A stretch of DNA of 64,000 nucleotides from Actinoallomurus purpureus (GCF_024055795.1 NZ_JAMXMY010000010.1:62001-126000), one strand, 5' to 3'. Shown: positions 24,355-32,515, counted from the first letter of the stretch. Program-made: numbers and translations. Notes: a model not told the origin generated them from the sequence alone.

Positions 24355-24972
24355 CTAGATCTTCTCGCTCTCGAGCACCCAGGCGCAGACCTGGTCGGCG
24401 GTGGATTCGACGGTCTCTCTCGTCGTGTCCAGGAGCCGCATCGGGGGTTCCATCGAGACGGCCTCGGCTCGGACCCAGTCGTTGTACTCCAGCATCTCGG
24501 CGATCCGCGGCTCGGACCACTCCCGCCACGCCGGACGCGCCCGGAGCCGGGCGGCAAGGATGTCCGGATCGCAGGTCAGCGCTAGGTATCTGATCTCCTT
24601 GAACAGCGCCCGCTCGGGCAGCGGCTCGAACTCCGGCGGCACGACGGTGCCGCACAGCAGCACCGGCCGGCCGTTCTGCTGGATCATCGCGGCCATCGCC
24701 AGCCACGCCGACCGGAACCGTACCGGATCGCACAGGCCCGCCTGCCAGAGCACGTCCTGCTCCAGTACGACGAAATGCCCGCTCAGCCGCTCGACGAGAA
24801 GGCGGGCCACGGTCGACTTGCCGCAGCCGCTGGGCCCGGTGAGCGACCACAGTGGCAGCCGGACGAACGGCTGCTGGTGGCCGCATACGGCGCAGACGAC
24901 GGCCGGCGGCTCGGCGATGACATGGGGAGGATCTGCGCGCGCCCCACAGCGTGCGCAGATGAGCGGATTCAC
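24355..24972 (-). CDS. P-loop kinase-like ATPase with N-terminal zinc ribbon
   Basis: A 205-residue cytoplasmic protein. The start VNPLICARCGARADPP..VVCAVCGHQQPF gives two CxxC pairs forming a zinc ribbon. Next comes the Walker A LTGPSGCGKST (about 40-50), then FVVLEQDVLWQ and a family-typical C-terminal helix region (EMLEYNDWVR..LLDTTRETVEST). This resembles small nucleoside/shikimate-type kinases, but the substrate is not evident. The GTG at 24972 is preferred because the zinc ribbon begins there and the upstream gene ends at 24980; the two genes form an operon with 7 nt between them. Confidence 0.8.
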   Translation of the reverse strand: MNPLICARCGARADPPHVIAEPPAVVCAVCGHQQPFVRLPLWSLTGPSGCGKSTVARLLVERLSGHFVVLEQDVLWQAGLCDPVRFRSAWLAMAAMIQQNGRPVLLCGTVVPPEFEPLPERALFKEIRYLALTCDPDILAARLRARPAWREWSEPRIAEMLEYNDWVRAEAVSMEPPMRLLDTTRETVESTADQVCAWVLESEKI

Positions 24973-24979
24973 TGGACCG

Positions 24980-25303
24980 TCAGTCGAACAGTTCCTCGAG
25001 GAATCCCCGTCGGCGGCGCTGGTGTCCGTACGGCGGGGGCGAATCCTTGTAGTGACCCTGGTGCGGGGCATGGCCCGGCTGGTACGGCGGCGGGGAGTCG
25101 CGGCGCCCCTGGTACGGAGGCGGTGAGTCCGAGTAACCGCCGGGGTAGGGCGGCGGCGCGGCATAGTGCCGCTGCTCCGCGTGCATGATCTGCTCAAGCT
25201 CGCCCCGGTCGAGGAAGATGCCGCCGCACCCCGCGCACTGTTCGATGTGGATGCCTTGTCGGTTGAACGTCTGCATTGGGCTGTGGCACTTTGGGCAGAT
25301 CAC
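24980..25303 (-). CDS. TFIIB-type zinc-ribbon protein with proline-rich repeats
   Basis: A 107-residue protein. The N terminus VICPKCHSPMQTFNRQGIH then EQCAGCGGIFLDRGELEQI is a complete zf-TFIIB domain with four cysteines. After residue 50 the chain is rich in SPPPY repeats (YSDSPPPYQG, RDSPPPYQPG, KDSPPPYGHQ), and ends RRRRGFLEELFD. The family is small, widespread and functionally unknown. The GTG at 25303 aligns with the usual MxCPKC start; another GTG further upstream is possible. It is followed closely by the zinc-ribbon kinase gene. Confidence 0.82.
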   Translation of the reverse strand: MICPKCHSPMQTFNRQGIHIEQCAGCGGIFLDRGELEQIMHAEQRHYAAPPPYPGGYSDSPPPYQGRRDSPPPYQPGHAPHQGHYKDSPPPYGHQRRRRGFLEELFD

Positions 25304-25478
25304 AGCCTCAGCGTAAAGGACCGGCACGGTCCCTGATGGCGGATCAGAGCCCGCGTGCACACAAACCCACTCGCCGGAGCGGGTTCCCCCAGGTCAATGG
25401 AGATCATGAAGCCCCTTTGTGTGCGAACGGGTCCAGCGGCCGCTACGTCATGTGCTGCCGGGGCATTCAACGATCATC

Positions 25479-25574
25479 ATGCGCGGAGCCGTCATTCACG
25501 CGCCCGGGGTCGTGCGCTTCGAAGAGCACCCCGATCCGGAGATCACCAAGCCCACTGACGCGATCGTCCGCGTT
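25479..25574 (+). pseudogene. 5' fragment of a zinc-dependent alcohol dehydrogenase gene
   Basis: The first 32 codons, MRGAVIHAPGVVRFEEHPD then PEITKPTDAIVRV, are the standard start of medium-chain zinc alcohol dehydrogenases. Similarity ends at 25574 where the antisense end of a HAD gene begins. The catalytic Cys/His residues are all missing, so only a stub is left. Confidence 0.7.
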
Positions 25575-26115
25575 TGCGAGCGATCCCAACCAGCGGCGGA
25601 CGCTCAAGCTCATCAAAGCCGAAGGCACCGATCTCGAAGTCAACGTAGGCGTGCAGGCCGAAGGCCGCCAGCTTGCCGAACGCGATCGAATCCAGGTTCC
25701 CTGTGAGGACGGACTGCACCACCTCAGGCCGGACCGCGAGGGCTGACAATGCCTCCCGCGCACCAGGTAGCGTCTTTCCACATCGCTCGATGTCGTCTTC
25801 GCGGTCCGCGAAGGCGGTCGCCAGCTCTTTGCCGAAGGCGGCCAGAAGATTTTCGCTCGGCGTAATGCGATGAAGGCGGAGCGTATCGGAGATGATCGCC
25901 CGATCGGTCTTCCCCGCCATGTCCGCGAGACGTTCAAGAGCGCGGCCGGTGACCTCACGGAACACCGTCGCGTAGATCTCCGCACTGAGCCCGCCGATAC
26001 TGACCAACGTGTGATCGATGTCCCATAGGGCCAGAGTCCGCACGCCGGAATAGTAGTTGGCGAGGCGCACGCTTCCCTGATCAACAGGGAAGGTTGAACG
26101 GCGACGTCGGCTCAT
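25543..26115 (-). pseudogene. HAD family hydrolase, C-terminally truncated
   Basis: The 190-codon frame has the HAD motif I LWDIDHTLV, cap helices (YATVFREVTGRALERLADMAGKTD) and motif II SVLTGN. It then runs to FGFDELERPPLVGIARKR and stops soon after in unrelated sequence. Motif III lysine is uncertain and motif IV (GDSxxD) is absent, so the enzyme is probably inactive. The ATG at 26115 overlaps the stop of the XRE regulator (ATGA), showing that the original operon start is intact and only the 3' end was lost, at the same junction that cut the ADH fragment. Confidence 0.72.
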
Positions 26116-26981
26116 CTCCGATGTCGTGCGGCGGCACCGGCCGAAGCGTCGGCATCCTGCGCCGCAGGCTTGTCGGTCGTTCCGCCCGCCCGATGGCGCT
26201 CGGCTCGGAGTCGGAGGAGGTCGGCGGTGGCCTGGTCGGCGGGCAGGAAGGCCTCCAGGTGGAGTTCGGCGAGCGTGATGTCGGTCGCGGTGGCGAATGA
26301 CGTCAGCGTGGTGATCAGTCGCAGCTCGCCGTCCGCCGACGCCAGCCGCATAGGCACGGAGAAGCCGAGGTGTTCCGGGCCGACCGGGGTCTCGGAGACG
26401 TATCCGGCCAGCTCGGCGACGAAGTCGTCGAGGCGCGGATCCGGGCTGCGGCGTGCCCGGGCGCGGAGGTTCTCGATGACGTGGCGGCCCCACTCGCCCA
26501 GATTCTGAACCCGTCGCCCCATCCCGTCCGGATGAAGCATGAGCCGCAGCATGTTGAACGGGGGCGCGAACAGCTCCGGCGACGCGCCCTCGGTGAACAC
26601 CTCGACAGCGTCGTTGGCCGCCACCACCCGGCCGTACGGGGCGGTGACGAGCGCCGGATACGGCAGGTGGGCGTCCAGGATCTGCTCGAGGGCGGTGCGG
26701 ACCGGGCGCAGCGCCGCCTCGTCCAGGCCCGACTCGCTGAACGCCGGAGCGTAACCGGCGGCGGTGAGCAGGTCGTTGCGCTCCCGCAGCGACAGACCGA
26801 GCGACTCGGCCAACCGGATCACGATCGCGCGGCCCGGCTGGGAGCGGCCGCTCTCGATGAAGCTCAGATGACGCTGGGTCGTGCCGGCCAGCACGGCGAG
26901 CTCGAGCTGGCTGAGTCGCCGAACCCGGCGCCAGCGCCTCAGCTCCGCGCCCACGCCGATCCGCTCCGTCGCAATGGTCAC
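26112..26981 (-). CDS. XRE family regulator with MmyB-like ligand domain
   Basis: A 289-residue one-component regulator. Residues 10-65 are the helix-turn-helix (LRRWRRVRRLSQLELAVLAG..QRHLSFIESGRS). From about 95 the MmyB-like PAS fold appears (LPYPALVTAPYGRVVAANDA and NMLRLMLHPDGM). Such proteins often control a neighbouring oxidoreductase, and the divergent NADPH:quinone-type dehydrogenase at 27149 fits. The start is GTG. The 3' end overlaps the truncated HAD gene. The ligand is unknown. Confidence 0.9.
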   Translation of the reverse strand: MTIATERIGVGAELRRWRRVRRLSQLELAVLAGTTQRHLSFIESGRSQPGRAIVIRLAESLGLSLRERNDLLTAAGYAPAFSESGLDEAALRPVRTALEQILDAHLPYPALVTAPYGRVVAANDAVEVFTEGASPELFAPPFNMLRLMLHPDGMGRRVQNLGEWGRHVIENLRARARRSPDPRLDDFVAELAGYVSETPVGPEHLGFSVPMRLASADGELRLITTLTSFATATDITLAELHLEAFLPADQATADLLRLRAERHRAGGTTDKPAAQDADASAGAAARHRR

Positions 26982-27148
26982 CAGGCTGTTCTACCGGGGC
27001 GCCAGGGGAGCCGGCGATTCCCTCGGGGGAATTGCCGGATGTCACGCCCCTTCCGCAGGATCACCCCCAGCGTGGGCCGGGCGGATCACCGCGGTGCCCC
27101 TCGCGACATGACCCACGCGCTCACGAGAAGACTCCGAAAGGCCGTTCG

Positions 27149-28162
27149 ATGAAGAGCTATCACCTTGATCCTGGCCGGGGACTCGCCGGATTGACGGTCC
27201 AGGACCACGCCGAGCCTGAACCCGGGCGGGGGCAGGTGGTGGTCAGGATGCGCGCGGGCGCACTCGGCTTCCGTGACCTCCTGGTGCTGGCCGACGACTA
27301 TCCCCTGCCGATCAGACCGGGCGTGGTTCCCGGCTGCGAGGGGGCCGGAGAGGTCGTGGCAGTCGGGGAGGACGTCAGCCGGGTGAAACCGGGTGACCGG
27401 GTGGCGGCCACCGTCTTCCCCCGCTGGCTCGACGGACCGTTCCGGCGGGAGAACGCCGCTCAGCTCGGCACCATGATCGACGGAATGCTCACCGAGTACG
27501 CGGTACTGAGCGAGGACGGTGTCGTGCCCATCCCGGAGCACCTGTCGTTCCAGGAGGCGGCGGCGTTGCCGCTGGCGGCCGTGACCGCGTGGAACGCCCT
27601 GACCAGCGGCGGCGCACCGCTCGCCGGCGAGACCGTGCTGACGCTGGGATCGGGGGCGGTGTCGCTGTTCACCCTGCAATTCGCCAAGCTGGCGGGCGCC
27701 CGGGTGATCGTGACCACGTCCAGTGCCGCCAAGGCCGCACGACTGCGGGAGCTGGGAGCGGACGAGGTGATCGATTACCGGGAGAACCCCGAGTGGTCGG
27801 AGGACGTACGCGGCCTGACCGATGGCGTGGGCGCCCATCGCGTCATCGACGCGACCGGCCCGCTTGAGCAGTCGCTGAAGTCCGTCGCGCCGAGCGGCGA
27901 AGTGGCCTTCGTCGGCTACTGGCTGTCCGGCACCAAGGGGGCCAGGCCGGTCGATCCCGCGACGTTCTTCGGCGCGGGTGCGGTGCTGCGGCGCATCGCC
28001 ACGGGCAGCCGGGCGCACTTCCTCGAGCTGAACCGGGCTGTCACAGCGCACCGGTTGCGTCCCGTGATCGACCGGGTCTTCCCGTTCGACCGCGTCCCGG
28101 GGGCCTTCGCCTACTGCGAGGCGGGCGGAGGCTTCGGCAAGGTGATCATCAGCCATGGTTGA
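27149..28162 (+). CDS. NAD(P)-dependent zinc-independent alcohol dehydrogenase (MDR family)
   Basis: A 337-residue medium-chain reductase. The GroES-like half has PGCEGAGEVVAVGEDVSRVKPGDRV. The Rossmann half has TVLTLGSGAVSLFTLQFAKLAGA and the conserved FVGYWLSG loop. The zinc ligands of classical alcohol dehydrogenases are missing, so it is the quinone-reductase-like, zinc-free type acting on quinones, enones or aldehydes. The ATG at 27149 follows CGAAAGG. It is divergent from the MmyB-like XRE regulator, with which it forms a standard regulator-target pair. Confidence 0.9.
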   Translation: MKSYHLDPGRGLAGLTVQDHAEPEPGRGQVVVRMRAGALGFRDLLVLADDYPLPIRPGVVPGCEGAGEVVAVGEDVSRVKPGDRVAATVFPRWLDGPFRRENAAQLGTMIDGMLTEYAVLSEDGVVPIPEHLSFQEAAALPLAAVTAWNALTSGGAPLAGETVLTLGSGAVSLFTLQFAKLAGARVIVTTSSAAKAARLRELGADEVIDYRENPEWSEDVRGLTDGVGAHRVIDATGPLEQSLKSVAPSGEVAFVGYWLSGTKGARPVDPATFFGAGAVLRRIATGSRAHFLELNRAVTAHRLRPVIDRVFPFDRVPGAFAYCEAGGGFGKVIISHG

Positions 28163-28630
28163 GACACCGATGCGCCCGGGTCACGCGCGGCGGTCCACGA
28201 CCGCGGCGGCCTGACTGTGGTCGCCTCGCTCTGCGGCGCGGATGCGGTCCGCTGATTGGGGGGTCTTTCCGGCATCCACGGAAAGCGAATTGTAGATCAC
28301 CTTCCGAGTCCATGCGCCCGGACGGAGCACCTGCCGGGAGTCAAATGGCGGATTCCCGCCCTCACGACCGCCCATCACGGGGTGGGCGACAACAGGACCA
28401 GCTCCATCACGTGGAAATGCCGCATCGACGTCTGATCTGATGGGCGGGATCGGCCCGGGATGGTACGGGGTCCCCGGCCGAAGCGCGGACCAACCGCGAC
28501 CGTCATTCGCCGGCGGCGTGAGCTGATGCGCCCCCGGACCTCATGGTTCGGGGGCGCGCGCAATTTCAGGGTCGGACTCGGTGGCGGCACTGACCCGCCG
28601 ATCGCCCCGGAAGACGCTGGAGCCCGTCAG
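28163..28630. other. Gap without a recognisable gene
   Basis: Frames on both strands are short and Arg/Pro-rich. I see no domain, RNA or strong hairpin. It leads into a copied MarR tail at 28631. Confidence 0.5.
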
Positions 28631-28746
28631 GGTTCTCGGTGCAGGTTCCGTCGTCGGCGCCGGGTCTGATGCACTCGATGAGTGCCTGGAGGGTGGCGAG
28701 TTCGTCGGCGTTCAGGCCGGCGAACAGCTCCGGCTCTGTGGCGCCT
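28631..28746 (-). pseudogene. Duplicated 3' end of a MarR gene
   Basis: On the minus strand the piece reads PELFAGLNADELATLQALI then ECIRPGADDGTCTEN. This is nearly the same as the end of the intact MarR at 29459 (AELFADLNADELDTLQGLL then ERIRPGTDDGTCTEDH). The DNA is also alike, with long shared runs such as GCAGGTTCCGTCGTCGG. The helix-turn-helix part is missing. The copy lies on the far side of the SDR gene, so a duplication or deletion event affected the SDR-MarR pair. Confidence 0.75.
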
Positions 28747-28755
28747 GGTGATCGC

Positions 28756-29358
28756 TCATTCCACGCGGTAGATCCGCCCGGTCTCGGGGCCTTCGATGGA
28801 GCGGACGTACGCCCCGGCCGCACGGCTCACCGGTACGGCGTCGAAGCCCGGGAAGATCGTGTCGTACGCCGCGAGCGACTCCTCGAAGACGGTGGGGCTG
28901 ACCGCGTTGATGCGCTGCCGGCCGGGGAGTTCGATCGCGGCCGCTCGTACGAACGCCTCCACCGCTCCGTTGACCAGTGAGGCGACCGCGCCGGTACGGA
29001 CGGGGTCGCGGGCCAGGATGCCGGTGATCAGCGTGTACGAGCCGTCCTCGGCGACGTGGTCGAGACCCTGACGGACCAGCTCGACCTGGCTGAGGGCCTT
29101 GCCCTCCAGTCCGTCGCGGAAGTCGCGCAGATCGAGTTCGGCGAGGGGGCGCCAGGGGACGGGGCCCGCCGCGCACCCGACGGCGTCGACCCGCCCCACC
29201 CGCTGGTACAGCTCTCCGATGGACGCGGGGTCGGTGATGTCGACGTGCAGGTCACCACCCTTGCGGGAGGCGGTGACGACCTCGTGGCCACGCCGCTGCA
29301 GGACCGTGTGAACCGCGCGTCCGAGGGTGCCGTTCGCGCCGACGAGAAGTACCTTCAT
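28756..29358 (-). CDS. Short-chain dehydrogenase/reductase (atypical)
   Basis: A 200-residue Rossmann protein. It starts MKVLLVGANGTLGRAV with the GxxGxxG nucleotide site, and has LHVDITDPASIGELY and CAAGPVPWRP in place of NNAG. At the catalytic position a Y-x3-K motif is not present; the region reads ASLVNGAVEAFVRAAAIEL. It therefore belongs to the atypical short SDRs whose activity is doubtful or NADP-binding only. The ATG at 29358 is chosen over an upstream codon because the nucleotide-binding strand starts there. It is next to a MarR gene on the same strand. Confidence 0.82.
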   Translation of the reverse strand: MKVLLVGANGTLGRAVHTVLQRRGHEVVTASRKGGDLHVDITDPASIGELYQRVGRVDAVGCAAGPVPWRPLAELDLRDFRDGLEGKALSQVELVRQGLDHVAEDGSYTLITGILARDPVRTGAVASLVNGAVEAFVRAAAIELPGRQRINAVSPTVFEESLAAYDTIFPGFDAVPVSRAAGAYVRSIEGPETGRIYRVE

Positions 29359-29458
29359 ACGCCGAGCATGCCGCTGGGACAATCATGAAGTCCAGGCGGG
29401 CGCGGCGCCGTTGCTCCGCTGTGAGCCAGAACCGCCCGCCGTACGACGCGAGGACGGG

Positions 29459-29899
29459 TCAGTGGTCCTCGGTGCAGGTTCCGTCGTCGGTGCCGGGTCT
29501 GATGCGCTCGAGGAGGCCCTGGAGGGTGTCGAGCTCGTCGGCGTTGAGGTCGGCGAACAGCTCCGCCTCGACGGCCGCGACGGCGCGATGGATCTCACCG
29601 ACGAGTTCGGTGCCACGGTCACGGATCTCGACGATGTGGCGGCGCCGGTCCGCCGGGTCGCGTCGGCGTTCGGCCAGGCCGTCGTTCTCGAGGTCGTTGA
29701 GGATGGTCACCAGGACGCTCGGGTCGAGGCCGAGCTCCTCGACGAGGGCCTGCTGCCCCATCGCGCCCTTGTCGGCGAGCTGCATCAGCACGCCGCCATG
29801 GCCGGGCTTGAGGCCGTGGGCCGCCATGGCCTTCTTGATCCGACCGTTGGCGATCTGTCCTGAATAGGCCAGGACGAGGCCGGGACGGTTGGAGAGCAC
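29459..29899 (-). CDS. MarR family transcriptional regulator
   Basis: A 146-residue repressor. The winged helix spans about 35-95 (GVLMQLADKGAMGQQALVEELGLDPSVLVTILNDLE..RRRDPADRRRH). The GTG at 29899 has TATGAT 6 nt upstream, indicating a leaderless transcript; the frame is open to 29956 but that part overlaps the operator. A perfect 22-bp palindrome lies 40 nt upstream, between this gene and the divergent DoxX gene. It likely represses itself and DoxX. Confidence 0.9.
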   Translation of the reverse strand: MLSNRPGLVLAYSGQIANGRIKKAMAAHGLKPGHGGVLMQLADKGAMGQQALVEELGLDPSVLVTILNDLENDGLAERRRDPADRRRHIVEIRDRGTELVGEIHRAVAAVEAELFADLNADELDTLQGLLERIRPGTDDGTCTEDH

Positions 29900-29905
29900 G
29901 CACCG

Positions 29906-29911
29906 ATCATA
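29906..29911 (-). promoter_or_regulatory. -10 box (TATGAT) for the leaderless MarR gene
   Basis: TATGAT on the minus strand, 6 nt before the GTG at 29899. Confidence 0.5.
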
Positions 29912-29938
29912 CAAGCAGCAGACGATCGACCATGGCAT

Positions 29939-29960
29939 ATAGTTGAAGACATTCAACTAT
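29939..29960. promoter_or_regulatory. MarR operator overlapping the doxX promoter
   Basis: ATAGTTGAA-GACA-TTCAACTAT is a perfect palindrome with 9-bp arms. It covers the -35 (TTGAAG, 29943-29948) and spacer of a + strand promoter whose -10 is TAGTCT (29965-29970), so bound repressor would block the DoxX gene. Confidence 0.75.
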
Positions 29961-30005
29961 CTGTTAGTCTCCATTCTCCTCGATCCCCAATCATCGGGAG
30001 CGCCC

Positions 30006-30356
30006 ATGTTCCTCTCCTACGCCATCGTCGGGATACTCCTGGCGGTCGTCCTGCTGCTCTCGGCATCCGGCAAGCTCACCCGCAACGAGAAGATCGTCGA
30101 GGGCATCACCGGCATCGGCGTGCCGCTCGGCATGTTCCCCTTCTTGGCCGCCTGCGAGATCGCCGGTGCGGTGGGGCTCGTGATCGGGCTCTGGTACGCC
30201 CCGCTGGGCGTCGCGGCCGCGATCGGCGTCGTCCTCTACTTCGTCGGCGCCGCCGGCGCGCACCTGCGCAAGAGCGACTTCAAGGGCCTGCCCAACGCAC
30301 TGGTGATGCTGATCGTCGCAGCGGCGGCCCTCGCGCTGCGGGTGCTGTCCCTCTAA
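30006..30356 (+). CDS. DoxX-like membrane protein
   Basis: A 116-residue protein with four membrane helices: MFLSYAIVGILLAVVLLLSASGK, MFPFLAACEIAGAVGLVIG, LGVAAAIGVVLYFVGAAGAH and ALVMLIVAAAALALRVL. The ASGKLTRNEKIVEG segment after helix 1 is typical of the DoxX/SURF4-like group, which is often linked to oxidative stress. ATG at 30006 with CGGGAG upstream. It is divergent from the MarR regulator and controlled by the palindrome at its promoter. Its end overlaps the convergent MFS gene by 4 nt. Confidence 0.88.
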   Translation: MFLSYAIVGILLAVVLLLSASGKLTRNEKIVEGITGIGVPLGMFPFLAACEIAGAVGLVIGLWYAPLGVAAAIGVVLYFVGAAGAHLRKSDFKGLPNALVMLIVAAAALALRVLSL

Positions 30357-31564
30357 CGGCGGCGTTCGGTGCACCACGCGAGGAGCCCCAGGACGGGCAG
30401 GGCCGCGCCGAAGACGGTCAGCGTCGTCCAGCCCCCGTCGTGGTAGGCGAGCGACCCCAGCTGTGACCCGACCGCCCCGCCCAGGAAGAGGGTGGCGATG
30501 TAGGCGCTGTTGAGCCTGGCACGGGCGGTCGGGTCCAGGGCGTAGATGGTGTGCTGGCCGAGCACGAGGGTGGTCTGCACGGCCATGTCGATGAGGACCG
30601 CCGCGACGCCGAGCAGGATCACGCTGTGCCGGCCCACCCCCGCCACGCCGAAGGACAGGGCCGCGCCGGCGAAGGCGACCGCCGTCATCGGGCGGGTCAG
30701 CCCCCGGTCGGCCCAGCGTCCCGCCCACGGGGCGACCAGGGCGCCGCCCGCGCCGACGAGGGCGAACAGTCCGATGCCGAGCTGGGAGTAGTGGAACGGC
30801 GCGCCCGCGAGGACGAAGGAGATCGTCGTCCAGAAGGCGCTGAACGCGCCGAACATCGCGGCCTGGTACAGCGCCCGCCGCCGCAGCGCCGGGTGGACGC
30901 GCACCAGGTGGACGGTGGTGCGCAGCAGGCGGCCGTACGGAAGGCCGGTGCTGGGGGCACGGGGCGGCAGGGCCGCCCGGAGGGCGATCGCGAGGACCGC
31001 CATGAGGACGGCCGACGCGAGGTAGATGACGCGCCAGCCGGTGAGGTCGGCCAGCACGCTGCCCACCGTACGGGAGAGCAGGATGCCGGTGAGCAGTCCG
31101 CTCACCACCCGGCCGACGATGCGGCCGCGCGTGGCGTCCGGGGCCAGGTCGGCGGCGAACGGCACGAGGATCTGGACGACGACGGAGGTCGCCGCGCTGA
31201 CGAGCGAGGCGGCCAGAAGAACGGGGAACACCGGCGCGGTGGCGGCGACGAGCAGTGCCGCGCAGGTCAGCGCGAGGAGGGTGGAGACGAGCCGCCGGCT
31301 CTCGAGGCGGTCGCCGAGGGGGACGAGGAACACCATCCCGGCCGCGTATCCGATCTGCGTCACCGTGATCAGCGCACCGGCGGCGAGGCCACTGATATGG
31401 AAGGCACGGGTGAACTCGGGCAGGAGGGGCTGCGCGTAGTAGAGGTTCGCGACGGTCATCCCGCACGACACCGCGAGCAGCAGCACGAGCCAGCCCGGCG
31501 GGCCGGACTCCGGCGCGGAGCGGGCGGGTGACGCCTCGGTGGGGGGAGAGGGTCGGAGAGACAC
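30353..31564 (-). CDS. MFS efflux transporter (YnfM-like)
   Basis: A 403-residue major-facilitator protein with 12 predicted helices. The first helix region has VANLYYAQPLLPEFTRAF, a hallmark of the YnfM/arabinose-efflux-like branch, and the loop motif GDRLESRRLV follows helix 2. The GTG at 31564 follows CGAGGTGCC. The gene is divergent from a CGNR zinc-finger regulator, and two AACCGGTT sites lie between them, so expression is probably repressed until the drug or metabolite is sensed. The substrate is not predictable. Confidence 0.9.
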   Translation of the reverse strand: MSLRPSPPTEASPARSAPESGPPGWLVLLLAVSCGMTVANLYYAQPLLPEFTRAFHISGLAAGALITVTQIGYAAGMVFLVPLGDRLESRRLVSTLLALTCAALLVAATAPVFPVLLAASLVSAATSVVVQILVPFAADLAPDATRGRIVGRVVSGLLTGILLSRTVGSVLADLTGWRVIYLASAVLMAVLAIALRAALPPRAPSTGLPYGRLLRTTVHLVRVHPALRRRALYQAAMFGAFSAFWTTISFVLAGAPFHYSQLGIGLFALVGAGGALVAPWAGRWADRGLTRPMTAVAFAGAALSFGVAGVGRHSVILLGVAAVLIDMAVQTTLVLGQHTIYALDPTARARLNSAYIATLFLGGAVGSQLGSLAYHDGGWTTLTVFGAALPVLGLLAWCTERRR

Positions 31565-31579
31565 GGCACCTCGCAATTA

Positions 31580-31625
31580 GAACCGGTTTAATTGGTTCTC
31601 CGGACGGTACCAGTTAAACCGGTTC
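31580..31625. promoter_or_regulatory. Paired inverted operators between the MFS and CGNR genes
   Basis: GAACCGGTTTAA (31580-31591) and TTAAACCGGTTC (31614-31625) are exact reverse complements 22 bp apart, and each holds the palindrome AACCGGTT. The position between divergent genes suggests binding by the CGNR regulator. Confidence 0.65.
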
Positions 31626-31631
31626 CAGCGG

Positions 31632-31637
31632 TAGGCT
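31632..31637 (+). promoter_or_regulatory. -10 box (TAGGCT) for the leaderless CGNR gene
   Basis: TAGGCT ends 6 nt before the ATG at 31644, just beyond the operator pair. Confidence 0.5.
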
Positions 31638-31643
31638 GGGTCC

Positions 31644-32237
31644 ATGCCCACGACCACCGACACCCCTCGGTTCCGTGAGGGAGCGGGCCGCCTGTGCCTG
31701 GACTTCATCCGTACGCTGCGATACCGGGGGACGTCGTCCGCGTCGGAGGAGCTCCCCGACGGCGCCGCTCTGGCCACCTGGGTCCGGCAGTGCGGCCCCT
31801 GTGCGCCCGACGACACCGTCGCGCCCGACCCCGCTCAGGCCGCCCGCGCCCGCGAACTGCGGGAGGCGGTGCACGCGCTGGTCATCGCGGCCGTCCGTAC
31901 CGAAGACCCGGCGTCCTGCGGCGACACCGCCCTCCGGCACCTCAACCGGGCCGCGGCCGCCCCTGTGCCCGTGCCGGCCCTGGACGCGTCCGGGCGGATC
32001 CGCTGGAGGGCGGACGACCCCGTCACGGCCACGCTCGCCCTGATCGCGCGGGACGCACTGGACCTCGTCACCTCGGCCGCCATCACCCGCGTCCGCGAGT
32101 GCGCCGATCCGCACTGCGGGGCCCTCTTCCTGGACGGTTCACGGCCCGGCACACGCCGCTGGTGCTCGATGGGCACGTGCGGCAATCGTGCCAAGAAGAC
32201 CACTCTGCGCCACAAGACGGCGCGGCCCGTACGCTGA
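31644..32237 (+). CDS. CGNR zinc-finger regulator
   Basis: A 197-residue protein. The N-terminal ABATE-like domain has GRLCLDFIRTLRYR and the helix ARELREAVHALVIA. The C-terminal zinc finger is ECADPHCGALFLD..RRWCSMGTCGNRAKK, which includes the name-giving CGNR. Proteins of this type act as transcriptional regulators of stress or efflux genes in actinobacteria. ATG at 31644 with a leaderless-type -10. It is divergent from the MFS transporter and probably its repressor. Confidence 0.9.
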   Translation: MPTTTDTPRFREGAGRLCLDFIRTLRYRGTSSASEELPDGAALATWVRQCGPCAPDDTVAPDPAQAARARELREAVHALVIAAVRTEDPASCGDTALRHLNRAAAAPVPVPALDASGRIRWRADDPVTATLALIARDALDLVTSAAITRVRECADPHCGALFLDGSRPGTRRWCSMGTCGNRAKKTTLRHKTARPVR

Positions 32238-32320
32238 CCGCGGCCGGGGGTTTGATCTTCGTCCTCCTGGAGATCTCTTGGGCGTCTCGGGGGGACGCGG
32301 ATACACCTCAGGAGGCATCG

Positions 32321-32515
32321 ATGTTGCCAATCGTCGCGGCGATCTGCTTCGCCGTCGCTCTTGTCGCGGACTAGCTCGGAACCGGTTCGGACTTCTTCAA
32401 CTACCCCACGCTGGACACGCTCGGCCTGCTGCTCCTCGCGCTGCACTTCGCCGGGTTCGGCGCCGGGTACGACTGGCGTGCAGGCGGCCGCTCCGTGCGG
32501 AGCAGGCGCCGCTGA
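32321..32515 (+). pseudogene. Small membrane protein gene with an in-frame TAG
   Basis: ATG at 32321 follows AGGAGG. Codons 1-17 (MLPIVAAICFAVALVAD) form a membrane helix, codon 18 is TAG (32372-32374), and then 46 codons continue in the same frame to a TGA at 32513-32515, giving FFNYPTLDTLGLLLLALHF and a basic end. Two-helix proteins of this layout, about 65 residues, are common in actinomycetes. The gene thus seems to carry a single nonsense change. A sequencing error or read-through cannot be excluded. Confidence 0.6.

Noticed and set aside
26116-27045. Extension of the HAD frame upstream of 26115
   Set aside because: It overlaps the XRE/MmyB-like gene in another frame; the coupled ATG at 26115 is a better start.
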